From an uncultured Porphyromonadaceae bacterium (GTDB taxonomy: Bacteria; Bacteroidota; Bacteroidia; Bacteroidales; Muribaculaceae): a stretch of 64,000 bases of DNA. The notes beneath the pieces were generated by a model. The model was not told where the DNA came from and made no database searches. It worked only from the letters and a program-made list of their open reading frames with translations. The first letter of the stretch is position 1. Every line of letters begins with the position of its first letter. The position numbers and the translations under genes are program-made. Positions 21,601 to 29,520 of the stretch are shown piece after piece. Where the stretch lies: assembly GCA_947175205.1 (NCBI GenBank), contig CAMWLS010000003.1, positions 21,219 through 85,218 of the forward strand. The letters run 5' to 3'.

Positions 21601-21877
21601 TAAAAACATCATCACTACCGTTACGGTCTGAAGCAAACGCAATACGTGAGCCGTCCGGGCTCCAATGCGGGGCTGAGTCATAAGCAGCATTTGAGGTCAG
21701 CTGACGGGCGTTTCCACCACTGACGGGAACAGTGAAAATATCACCTCTGTATGTAAAAGCCACTGTCTTTCCATCAGGGCTTATGGCTGCATCCCGCAGC
21801 CACAACGGCGTGTTCTGGGTTGCCCGGCAGTCAATGACGGCAGCCAGTGCAAGCGAGGCCATGAGCAGTTTATTCAT
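18623..21877 (-). CDS. Tricorn-protease-like S41 family peptidase with N-terminal PD40/TolB beta-propellers and PDZ
   Basis: 1084 aa; repeated SPDGKxVAF motifs; PGDIIMAIDGNAIEAG (PDZ); VVVDTRHNGGGWLHNDLAILLSG; GTMTAVWWETQ. Confidence 0.93.
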   Translation of the reverse strand: MNKLLMASLALAAVIDCRATQNTPLWLRDAAISPDGKTVAFTYRGDIFTVPVSGGNARQLTSNAAYDSAPHWSPDGSRIAFASDRNGSDDVFIIPAGGGTPVRITTNSAAETPLTWLDAHTVLYSSNIAPDRNAAQGPFQGQTYSVNVDRAGARPQLYLSVHMNAADASKDGTVLYQDRKGYENVWRKHERSSGTADIWRVKDGTFTKLTGFNGHDLNPVFAPGGSGDFYFISEQDGTLNVWRSDSTGKNQKQISHFTNHPVRSLSVSDNGTLAYSWNGELYTQKEGEEPVKLDVRITADLYDADEVVGTRSSGARSWAVSPSGEEVAFVLRGDVYVTSVKYKTTRRITDTPAQERNVDFSPDGKTLVYDSDRDGLWQLFTAKIVSPDEKLFTYATEIEEEPLYSCDTAAQQPAFSPDGKKVAFLENRTELKVIDLKTKKVNTALDGKWNYSYSDGDVSFEWSPDSRWFLTSYIGEGAWNNSDIALVAADGSEIVDLTESGYSDGSPSWVMGGKGVAYVSGRYGMRSHGSWGETDDVLLMVLDPQAWEDFNMTEEEAALKEKDTDKDTDKDADKKDSKQKSDKKKKGKKDAKADDTEKAVKPLKFDLANRRYRTARLTPQASSLQDYYVSPKGDKLYYTSGSTEGKSNLLVRDLRDGSTKVLVKDVSGGIMADKKGENLFVAGNGLKKIKIPAGEVQNIEFEADYDRKPSAEREYMYNHMWKQVKDKFYDVNLHGVDWEMYGENYRRFLPYISNNRDFAILLSEILGELNASHTGGRYSSPGAKQPVASLGAFFDESYDGDGLKVTEVLQRGPLAAASVDVKPGDIIMAIDGNAIEAGKDFYPLLAGKGSKKVRLTVQKKDGKSVSVQVKPISSGAMNNLLYERWVERNEAYVDSISKGRVGYVHIQGMNSPSFRNAYERLLGKYRNCDAVVVDTRHNGGGWLHNDLAILLSGKEYVRFTPRGQYIGSEPFSQWTKPSAMLVDESNYSDAHGSPFVYQTLGIGDIVGAPVPGTMTAVWWETQIDPTIVFGIPQVTSQAMDGTVLENHQLNPDILIYNEPADVLSGHDSQLEGAVRSLLKKVDAK

Positions 21878-22065
21878 AAAATAGATATTAAGTGTGATTT
21901 ATGTTTGTATTACGGACAGTTACAAAGATACACTTTTTTAGCTTGTATACGTTACAAAAAAAATGTTAAGCATCCAAATAATTAGGCATAATATGCTGTA
22001 TTTGAAATAAAATCACTACATTTGAAAAAATTTAAGATATCCGGAATATCCATATTATCTTACTA

Positions 22066-22311
22066 ATGGAATCAGAATATACAGATCTTGAACAGATGAT
22101 GCTGAATACCCTGCGCCACAGTCGCACGGTGGACATTGCGGAAAGCGATTTTAAGCATGCCATAAATGATGATGCAGAACTGAAAAAGCTATATCGCAGC
22201 TGGTGTCACCGCGCTGGCTACACTGAAAAATACGGTTTCCGCGATTTTTGCGAGACCTATCTTGAAGATCAGCAGGAAATGTTTGATAATCTTGAGAATG
22301 ACTTTGACTGA
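22066..22311 (+). CDS. Small conserved acidic protein of unknown function
   Basis: 81 aa ORF whose stop overlaps the start of aguA (translational coupling). Confidence 0.7.
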   Translation: MESEYTDLEQMMLNTLRHSRTVDIAESDFKHAINDDAELKKLYRSWCHRAGYTEKYGFRDFCETYLEDQQEMFDNLENDFD

Positions 22312-23342
22312 TGAAGCGCAGATTACCCGCTGAATGGGAGCATCAGGAAAGTGTACTTATGGCATGGCCACACAGTGGCACTGACTGGGCTTATATACTC
22401 CCGTCAGTCCAAAAATGTTACACTGAGATTGCCGAGGCCATAGTCAGCCATGCACAACTGATTATGATTATTCCTCATGGTGAAGAAGGCGATGCTGCCA
22501 TAAACATGCTCTCACACCTGCCTCAGGACAGGATACGCTTTTGCAGAATAAGCACTAATGATACATGGGCGCGTGACTTTGGCCCCATTACTGTCATTAC
22601 AGGCACCGGTCGCAGGGCTCTTGACTTTCAGTTCAACGGCTGGGGATTAAAGTTTGCCGCAAATCTGGATAACGGCGTGACACGCCGTATGTGGGACAGT
22701 GAGGAACTCCCGGCAGAGGAGTATGAGAACAACCTGGATTTTGTACTTGAGGGTGGCTCCATAGAGAGTGACGGAGAAGGCACCATACTCACCACAGAAC
22801 ACTGCCTGATGGCTCCCAACAGAAATGCCTGCATGAGTCGGCAGATGATAGAGGGCCGCATCAAGAAATCTTTTGGTGCCCGGCGCGTTTTATGGCTCAG
22901 CGCGGGAGAGCTTGACGGGGATGACACTGACAGCCACATAGATACACTGGCGCGTCTTGCACCCGGCAACACCATAATTTATGTAGGACCTGACCAGGGG
23001 AACCCTTCATACGGGAATCTGGACCTGATGGAAAACCAGCTGAAAGAGCTCCGTACCGATGAGGGCTCACCCTATAATCTGATTGCTCTGCCGCTTCCTG
23101 ACCCTGAATATGATGAAGACGGGTTGCGTCTGCCGGCAACTTACGCTAATTTTCTGATCCTTAATGATGCAGTGCTTCTCCCCGTATATAATCAGCCCGG
23201 AAAGGATTTACTTGCACAGCAGATGCTCAAGATAGCCTTCCCGGAACATAAGATATACAGCATAGACTGCCGTGCGCTCATTCAGCAGCACGGCTCACTT
23301 CACTGCGTAACCATGCAATTACCTTGTAAAAATGAAAGATAA
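22311..23342 (+). CDS. aguA: Agmatine deiminase family protein
   Basis: MAWPHSGTDWAYILP, NDTWARDFGPITV, NGWGLKF, LEGGSIESDGEGTILTTEHCL, DTDSHIDTLARL. Confidence 0.94.
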   Translation: MKRRLPAEWEHQESVLMAWPHSGTDWAYILPSVQKCYTEIAEAIVSHAQLIMIIPHGEEGDAAINMLSHLPQDRIRFCRISTNDTWARDFGPITVITGTGRRALDFQFNGWGLKFAANLDNGVTRRMWDSEELPAEEYENNLDFVLEGGSIESDGEGTILTTEHCLMAPNRNACMSRQMIEGRIKKSFGARRVLWLSAGELDGDDTDSHIDTLARLAPGNTIIYVGPDQGNPSYGNLDLMENQLKELRTDEGSPYNLIALPLPDPEYDEDGLRLPATYANFLILNDAVLLPVYNQPGKDLLAQQMLKIAFPEHKIYSIDCRALIQQHGSLHCVTMQLPCKNER

Positions 23343-24222
23343 AATACTTCCCGTGGGTATCATTCAGCAGCGCAAGACCGCTGACAGTGATGAAAACCGC
23401 AAGCGTCTGGCGTCTAAAATCAGGGAACTGGCAGATGAAGGCGCTGTGCTGATTGTTAACCAAGAGCTTCATGACTCGCTTTATTTCTGTCAGACGGAGG
23501 ACGTTAACGCCTTTGACCTGGCGGTTTCCATTCCCGGTCCTGAGACAGAATTTTACTCATCTCTGGCACGAGAGTGTGGTGTAGTGCTGGTGACATCTCT
23601 CTTTGAGCGCCGTGCGCCGGGGCTGTACCATAACACCGCTGTAGTGTTTGAAAAGGATGGTTCCATTGCCGGCAAATATCGTAAGATGCACATACCTGAT
23701 GACCCTGCATATTATGAGAAGTTTTATTTCACACCCGGGGATATGGGTTTTGAGCCTGTCAGTACCTCCGTTGGGCGACTTGGCGTGCTGGTGTGCTGGG
23801 ATCAGTGGTATCCCGAGGCTGCCCGCATGATGGCCCTCAAAGGTGCGGAAATACTGATTTATCCCACGGCCATAGGCTGGGAGAGCACAGACTCAGATGA
23901 TGAAAAAACACGTCAGCGGGATGCCTGGATGATTATACAGAGAGCTCATGCTGTGGCAAACGGCTTGCCGGTGGTAACTGTGAACCGTACCGGACATGAG
24001 TCTGACCCGTCAGGCATAACAGGCGGAATACAGTTTTGGGGAACTTCCTTTGTGGCCGGACCGCAGGGCGAACTGCTGTTCCGTGCGCCGGAGAATGAGG
24101 AATGTGCAACAATTATTCCGGTTAACCTGACACGCAGTGAAAGCGTGCGCAGATGGTGGCCTTTCCTGCGTGACCGTCGCATAGAGAATTACAGCGGACT
24201 CACCTCGCGTTTCCTGGATTGA
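23332..24222 (+). CDS. aguB: N-carbamoylputrescine amidase (nitrilase superfamily)
   Basis: NQELHDSLYFCQ, GKYRKMHIPDDPAYYEKFYFTPGD, LGVLVCWDQWYPEAARMMALKGAEILIYPTAIGWE; overlaps aguA. Confidence 0.94.
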   Translation: MKDKILPVGIIQQRKTADSDENRKRLASKIRELADEGAVLIVNQELHDSLYFCQTEDVNAFDLAVSIPGPETEFYSSLARECGVVLVTSLFERRAPGLYHNTAVVFEKDGSIAGKYRKMHIPDDPAYYEKFYFTPGDMGFEPVSTSVGRLGVLVCWDQWYPEAARMMALKGAEILIYPTAIGWESTDSDDEKTRQRDAWMIIQRAHAVANGLPVVTVNRTGHESDPSGITGGIQFWGTSFVAGPQGELLFRAPENEECATIIPVNLTRSESVRRWWPFLRDRRIENYSGLTSRFLD

Positions 24223-24399
24223 TCTTTAGACAAGAAGGTGTATCAAAATGCATTTGGATGCGCCCTCTTCAGGTTCATAACTGTAGGTAAGATGCAAGAA
24301 ACTGTGGATGAGGCTGCCGGGAGCACACATAGGTAAGTTACCATCAGCCCGGTTCCTAAAGTAACCCACAGATGGCCTATTTTGACTTATCACCCGTTC

Positions 24400-26352
24400 T
24401 TAGCCTTTGAGCTTGTCAACCTCTGCAAGCCAGAGAGCTGCAGACGCGTCAGAGGGCATGCGCCAGTCACCACGCGGAGAGAGGCAGACGCTGCCCACCT
24501 TGGGACCGTCAGGCAGACAGGAGCGCTTGAACTGCTGGCTGAAGAAACGCCGGTAAAATGTTCTCATCCAGTGAAGAATGACATCCCGACTGTACTTATC
24601 TGCGAAAGCATTTACAGCCAGGTAATAGACTCTGGTGGGAGTGAAGCCGTAACGCAGCATGTAATAAAGGAAAAAGTCATGTAGCTCATATGGGCCTACA
24701 AGATCCTCAGTGCGCTGCGCTATGGTACCGTCAGACTGCGCCGGAAGCAATTCCGGGCTGACAGGAGTGTCAAGGATATCCAGCAGTACAGCACGGGTGG
24801 CCTCTGATTCAGTCTCTTGTGCCCAGAAATGGGTAAGGTAGCGCACCAGAGTCTTGGGGACCCCTGAATTAACGCCGTACATGCTCATATGGTCTCCGTT
24901 ATATGTGGCCCATCCCAGAGCAAGCTCTGAGAGGTCTCCGGTGCCTAATACCATTCCTGAAAGTTCATTGGCAATATCCATAAGCAACTGCGTGCGCTCA
25001 CGAGCCTGTGAGTTCTCATAAGTGACATCATGTACCTCAGGATTATGGCCTATATCACTGAAGTGCTGCTTTACAGCGGGAACTATGGATATTTCCCTCA
25101 CACTCACGCCAAGCTCTTTCATAAGCATGAGCGCGTTATTATATGTACGTCCCGTTGTGCCGAAACCGGGCATGGTAACGCCGGTAATTCCGGTGCGCTG
25201 TATTCCCAGAGAATCAAATGCTTCAACGGCCACCAGCAGAGCCAGTGTTGAGTCCAAGCCGCCTGATATACCCACCACCAGATTCTGGCAACCGGTAAAC
25301 TGAAGGCGTCTGGCCAGGCTCGCTGTCTGGATGTTCAATATTTCCCGGCAGCGCTCGCGCAGATGCTCCTTGCCGGACGGCACAAAGGGATGTGCAGACA
25401 CCTCACGCTTCAACGTCAGTGTGACAGAGGCCGGATTGGGCGCACCGGCATCAGTAATAATGATATTTGGAGCCGGATGCAGTTCACCGCATGCCTGGAA
25501 GGAGCCATGATGCAGCCTGTCGCGGCGGATAGCCATAAGGTCCACATCAGCAGAAACAAACTGGGGCGTACGCACCCAGCGTTCATTTACAGCCAGGGTT
25601 TTACCGCAGTCACTGATAACAGCCTTGCCATCAAAGACAAGATCAGTGGATGATTCACCGTATCCTGCAGATGAATAGACATACGCACAGAGGCAGCGAG
25701 CGCTCTGTTGCTCTATCAGTTGCTGGAGATAATGGTATTTGCCTATCAGGTCATCACTTGCACTGAGATTAACCATCACCTCCGCCCCATGCATACTAAG
25801 TACTGAGGAGGGGGGAATAGGTGTCCAGAGGTCTTCACAAACCTCAGCTCCCACAAGTGCATCGCCGTACTTAATGAGTTGCATGCTGCCAAATGGCACA
25901 GTTCCCCACGGCGTCTCACACAGGCGTACTGCGGGCTTCTCAGAGCGCCACCAGCGCTGCTCATAGAACTCATTATAATTGGGAATATATGTCTTGGGGA
26001 TAATAGCAAGCACTCTCCCGCGTATGGCTATGGCGCAGTTGTAGAGTCCCTCAGGAGTCTGCACAGGAGCGCCAATGAAAATCAGAGGTCCGTCAGTGCC
26101 GGTGGCAGAAGCAATCTCACTTACAGCCTTACACGCCCCTGACAGAAGTGTGAAGTTATGAAACAGATCGCCACAGGTATAGCCCGTGACACACATTTCC
26201 GGAAAGACTATCACGTCAGCCGCAGACAGTTCCGGCTCCTTTAACATTTCAATAATAGCTCGGGTATTTGACTCACAGTCAGCCGGACTAACAGCAGGCA
26301 CTGCGGCTACAGCTCTAAGAAAACCTTGTCTCATAACTTTATTATAATACAA
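24400..26352 (-). CDS. nadE: NAD+ synthase (glutamine-hydrolysing)
   Basis: N-terminal nitrilase domain (VIVFPEMCVTGYTCGDLF, GAEVCEDLW) and C-terminal synthetase NLVVGISGGLDSTLALLVAVEAF, GTGDLSELALGWATYNGDHMSMYGVN. Confidence 0.97.
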   Translation of the reverse strand: MYYNKVMRQGFLRAVAAVPAVSPADCESNTRAIIEMLKEPELSAADVIVFPEMCVTGYTCGDLFHNFTLLSGACKAVSEIASATGTDGPLIFIGAPVQTPEGLYNCAIAIRGRVLAIIPKTYIPNYNEFYEQRWWRSEKPAVRLCETPWGTVPFGSMQLIKYGDALVGAEVCEDLWTPIPPSSVLSMHGAEVMVNLSASDDLIGKYHYLQQLIEQQSARCLCAYVYSSAGYGESSTDLVFDGKAVISDCGKTLAVNERWVRTPQFVSADVDLMAIRRDRLHHGSFQACGELHPAPNIIITDAGAPNPASVTLTLKREVSAHPFVPSGKEHLRERCREILNIQTASLARRLQFTGCQNLVVGISGGLDSTLALLVAVEAFDSLGIQRTGITGVTMPGFGTTGRTYNNALMLMKELGVSVREISIVPAVKQHFSDIGHNPEVHDVTYENSQARERTQLLMDIANELSGMVLGTGDLSELALGWATYNGDHMSMYGVNSGVPKTLVRYLTHFWAQETESEATRAVLLDILDTPVSPELLPAQSDGTIAQRTEDLVGPYELHDFFLYYMLRYGFTPTRVYYLAVNAFADKYSRDVILHWMRTFYRRFFSQQFKRSCLPDGPKVGSVCLSPRGDWRMPSDASAALWLAEVDKLKG

Positions 26353-26545
26353 ATTATATTATCGCCCCAACCAGACACAGTATTGACGCCCTGATTCTTA
26401 ATCTTACCGGGGTGCGGGCTCTTAATGTGTCACAAAAATAAATAAAATGGTTCAACAGCAGGAGGACAGTGTTTTAAAAACAGTTAATAAGGGGAAAATT
26501 TCAATAATTTACCTTATCTTTGCCCCCAATTAATCACTGAACACA

Positions 26546-27175
26546 ATGACTATTGCAAAACGCTATATTTGCCTTATCATGGCCGCTGTGTGTGCCATTG
26601 TAAGCACAACTGAGGCCTCTGCAGAATTCCGCTATGCCGGCGTGGCCGGAGTAAACATCACAGATTTGGTATTCAAACAGGACCTGGTTTCTGTTTCCCA
26701 GACTGTGGGCTATCAGGCCGGTGTCCAGGGCGAGCTGATGTTCCCCGGCATAGGCTTCGGCATTGACATAGGCCTCATTTATAATCAGATGGGAGCAAAA
26801 GTGAATCTCGGTGAAAAGAAAATCTGGGCCTCTGAAGGTTACGGAAATGAGCGCATATATCTGCATTACATTCAGATTCCCCTGCACCTGCGTTTCAAAT
26901 GGACACGTCTTAACGGGGTGGAAGATTATATAGCCCCCTTTGTTTACGGCGGTCCTGATTTTACCATTGGCGTGGGACACAGCAAGTGTGATGCCATTGA
27001 CTTCTCCGGTGGCGAACTGGGTCTGACAGCCGGCGTGGGTGCCGAATTATGGCGCCGCTGGCAGGTGAGCGGTTCATACACCTGGGGAATGACTTATGCC
27101 CTTAAAACCAAGCTTCTGGACAACTTCAGCGCCCGTAACCGCGAGTGGACGGTGCGCGTGGCTTACTTCTTCTGA
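26546..27175 (+). CDS. Outer-membrane beta-barrel protein (PorT-like)
   Basis: 209 aa; signal peptide; alternating beta-strand pattern; C-terminal RNREWTVRVAYFF. Confidence 0.85.
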   Translation: MTIAKRYICLIMAAVCAIVSTTEASAEFRYAGVAGVNITDLVFKQDLVSVSQTVGYQAGVQGELMFPGIGFGIDIGLIYNQMGAKVNLGEKKIWASEGYGNERIYLHYIQIPLHLRFKWTRLNGVEDYIAPFVYGGPDFTIGVGHSKCDAIDFSGGELGLTAGVGAELWRRWQVSGSYTWGMTYALKTKLLDNFSARNREWTVRVAYFF

Positions 27176-27244
27176 AATATACCCCAGGTTCAGTAATACA
27201 ACGGTTATTGCCGATAGGGCCATCCGGCCTCTGTTGAATTCCCC

Positions 27245-27553
27245 ATGGCCTGCTCTGCTGAATATATACGCCGGATAACAGAACTCTTAAGTCCTTTGGG
27301 CGAGGTGCGTACCAGAAAGATGATGGGAGACTACGTCCTCTATCTTGATAATAAATGCATCCTCACCCTCTGTGACAATACCTCATACATAAAAAAGGCG
27401 CCACCCCTGAAAGACATACTGGCAAACTGCCCCACCGGCTATCCATACCCCGATGCAAAAGAATACTATATTCTTGACAATCAACCCATGCAGCTTATCC
27501 ACGATGCCGTAAGCACTCTGTGGCATTCACTTCCTGAACCTCGTAAAAAATAA
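27245..27553 (+). CDS. TfoX/Sxy N-terminal domain protein
   Basis: 102 aa; LGEVRTRKMMGDYVLYLDNKCILTLCDNTSYIKK...YPDAKEYYILDN typical of TfoX_N. Confidence 0.85.
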   Translation: MACSAEYIRRITELLSPLGEVRTRKMMGDYVLYLDNKCILTLCDNTSYIKKAPPLKDILANCPTGYPYPDAKEYYILDNQPMQLIHDAVSTLWHSLPEPRKK

Positions 27554-27655
27554 TTGTATAGCTCATGTGAGTGCATTATTCCCCATATACTTAGCGGCAT
27601 ATTCAAAAAAATAATACAGTGCGCTGAACCATCTTCCAGCTTCCGCTGTTTACAA

Positions 27656-27740
27656 TACAGAGAGTAAGATAAAAGATTTAAGTGATAATGATTGGTTAAA
27701 AGAATACAGGCTGTCGCGATGACAGCCTTTTTCTTTGTCC
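27656..27740. repeat. 85-bp perfect direct repeat, copy 1 (contains terminator hairpin AGGCTGTC-gcgat-GACAGCCT-TTTTC)
   Basis: TACAGAGAGTAAGATAAAAGATTTAAGTGATAATGATTGGTTAAAAGAATACAGGCTGTCGCGATGACAGCCTTTTTCTTTGTCC identical to 29154-29238. Confidence 0.97.
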
Positions 27741-28121
27741 TCATTATTTCAACCGGATTAGGATAATGTTATTGCCAGTATAGGTCAACGTATCAGTACC
27801 AACATTATTTACTTGTCTCGCAGCCTCTCTACATAAATTTTGTCCGTCAGCAGCGAGACCTTTATGCACTATACTAAGCCCTCTACCGCCCAAAAATCTA
27901 AACAAACACGCTATCACACTACCACTAAATAGGAAACATTCAGACAAATTTAGGATTAAAAGTCTGATATTCAAGAATTATTTATGTAATTTTGTAATAT
28001 AGAAACAATCATCGCCATTCATAACGAATCTGAATATGACGATATACTGCGTCATGCTGTCGCAGTTATTGAAACAGCCAGAAGTAAAGCAGCTCGTGCA
28101 GTAATAGAGTCTTCCAATGAA

Positions 28122-29048
28122 ATGCACTGGGAAATCGGCAAACTTCTATATGATAAGAAACTTGACAGTAAGCATGGAGATAAAGTAGTTAAACGCTTGT
28201 CATCGGACTTGAAAGCAGCCTATCCCAAAATGGGTATGTCGGAACGTAATCTGTGGGATATGAAACGCTTTTATGTGCGTTTTAAGGATTCTGAACCAAA
28301 ACTGCGACAGGCTGTCGCAGTTTTGCCATGGTGGAATATAAATAAACTAATCTCTAAACTTGGAAACGATGATGAAGCTATCCAATATTATGCAGAACAG
28401 ACTGTTGAGAAACAATGGGACCGTGACCTGATGGTTAATGCTATTGATATGGGAATGCACACTCAATTGCCGTTGACAAATACCTCTAATAATTTTGCGT
28501 TGACACTTCCTCATAATCAGGCGGCTTACGCTAATGAAGTTTTTAAAGATTCCTATAACATGGGCTTCTTGGGTGTGACAGAGCCTATTCTTGAATTGGA
28601 GCTGGAGCGGAGACTTGTTGAAAAAATCAAGCAGTTTTTACTTGAACTTGGACAAGGGTTCACATACATTGGTAATCAGCACGTATTGAGTTACAATGGG
28701 AAGGGCTATAAAGTAGATATGCTCTTCTTCCATCGCAGACTCAGATCACTGGTAGCCATTGACCTGAAAATCTCCGAGTTTAAGCCGGAGTATGTCGGTA
28801 AGATGAACATATACTTGTCGCTCCTTGATAGGTTAGAAAAAGGCAAAGATGAAAACCCCTCCATAGGTATAATTCTTTGTGCAGAGAAAGATAATGTGGA
28901 GGTAGAGCTTGCTTTAGATGGTTTCACAAAACCGATTGGAGTAGCCGAATACAAACTGATTATTCCTCAAAAGGAGCTTAAGCAACTTATTACGGAAGAG
29001 ATAAAAAGCTTTAAAAAAGAAATAGCTGACAAATCCGATAAAAGCTGA
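28122..29048 (+). CDS. DUF1016/YhcG-family PD-(D/E)XK nuclease domain protein (N-terminal homology extends upstream to about 27990 without an ATG)
   Basis: HWEIGKLLYDKKLDSKHGDKVVKRLSSDLKAAYPKMGMSERNLWDMKRFYVRF (DUF1016_N); FTYIGNQHVLSYNGKGYKVDMLFFHRRLRSLVAIDLKISEFKPEYVGKMNIYLSLLD (PD-(D/E)XK core). Confidence 0.92.
   Translation: MHWEIGKLLYDKKLDSKHGDKVVKRLSSDLKAAYPKMGMSERNLWDMKRFYVRFKDSEPKLRQAVAVLPWWNINKLISKLGNDDEAIQYYAEQTVEKQWDRDLMVNAIDMGMHTQLPLTNTSNNFALTLPHNQAAYANEVFKDSYNMGFLGVTEPILELELERRLVEKIKQFLLELGQGFTYIGNQHVLSYNGKGYKVDMLFFHRRLRSLVAIDLKISEFKPEYVGKMNIYLSLLDRLEKGKDENPSIGIILCAEKDNVEVELALDGFTKPIGVAEYKLIIPQKELKQLITEEIKSFKKEIADKSDKS
28301..28321. repeat. Perfect coding palindrome core (full arms 28297-28310 / 28312-28325)
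   Basis: CAAAACTGCGACAG-G-CTGTCGCAGTTTTG, 14-bp perfect arms with 1-nt centre, inside the DUF1016 ORF. Confidence 0.95.
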
Positions 29049-29153
29049 CTCGCTCAGGCAAATACTGACATATCTCCCTATATCAATCTAAGGGACGCGC
29101 ATGAATAAAAAATCTTTTCTCGTGAACTTTTAAACTCAACAAGATGTCTAAAT

Positions 29154-29238
29154 TACAGAGAGTAAGATAAAAGATTTAAGTGATAATGATTGGTTAAAAG
29201 AATACAGGCTGTCGCGATGACAGCCTTTTTCTTTGTCC
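29154..29238. repeat. 85-bp perfect direct repeat, copy 2
   Basis: Identical to 27656-27740, offset 1498 bp. Confidence 0.97.
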
Positions 29239-29345
29239 CCTCAAACGAAGTTCTAAGACGGAAACTTGTCAAACGTGATTAAGACCGAACTTCATCCCTC
29301 CCGCAACTGATATTGAGAATAATTTTCCTCATACCGGGAAAACTA

Positions 29346-29375
29346 TTGACAAAATTAGGATTTTTACTAACTTTG
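29346..29375 (+). promoter_or_regulatory. Bacteroidetes sigma-ABfr-type promoter, no obvious downstream ORF for about 190 nt
   Basis: TTG-N19-TAACTTTG (29346-29348 and 29368-29375) fits the TTG/TAnnTTTG consensus. Confidence 0.6.
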
Positions 29376-29473
29376 CTGGGGCAGACTGTCTTGCAATCCC
29401 CTCCGGCAACCTGAGGTTTATCCCAGTCCACTCAAAGCCGGGGAATAAGCGGGACAGGAACTGTAGGGACGTG

Positions 29474-29520
29474 ATTCTTCACGTCCGGAACCCCAAAGAC
29501 GTGATTCTTCACGTCCGGAA
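29474..29520. repeat. Tandem palindromic repeats (two copies of the [G]GACGTGATTCTTCACGTCC hairpin)
   Basis: ...gtagGGACGTGATTCTTCACGTCCGGAAccccaaaGACGTGATTCTTCACGTCCGGAA... Confidence 0.85.

Noticed and set aside
27656-27730. Short open frame TESKIKDLSDNDWLKEYRLSR inside the 85-bp repeat
   Set aside because: No start codon in either copy and different upstream context; possibly a gene-tail relic but unsupported.
27656-29238. CRISPR-like or transposon-end interpretation of the 85-bp repeats
   Set aside because: Only two copies, 1.5 kb apart, direct not inverted, no cas genes and no transposase between them.
29376-29480. SRP RNA, RNase P RNA or tmRNA
   Set aside because: I could not find the conserved cores (e.g. 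GGTCAGGTCCGGAAGGAAGCAGC for SRP or GAGGAAAGTCCGGGC for RNase P).
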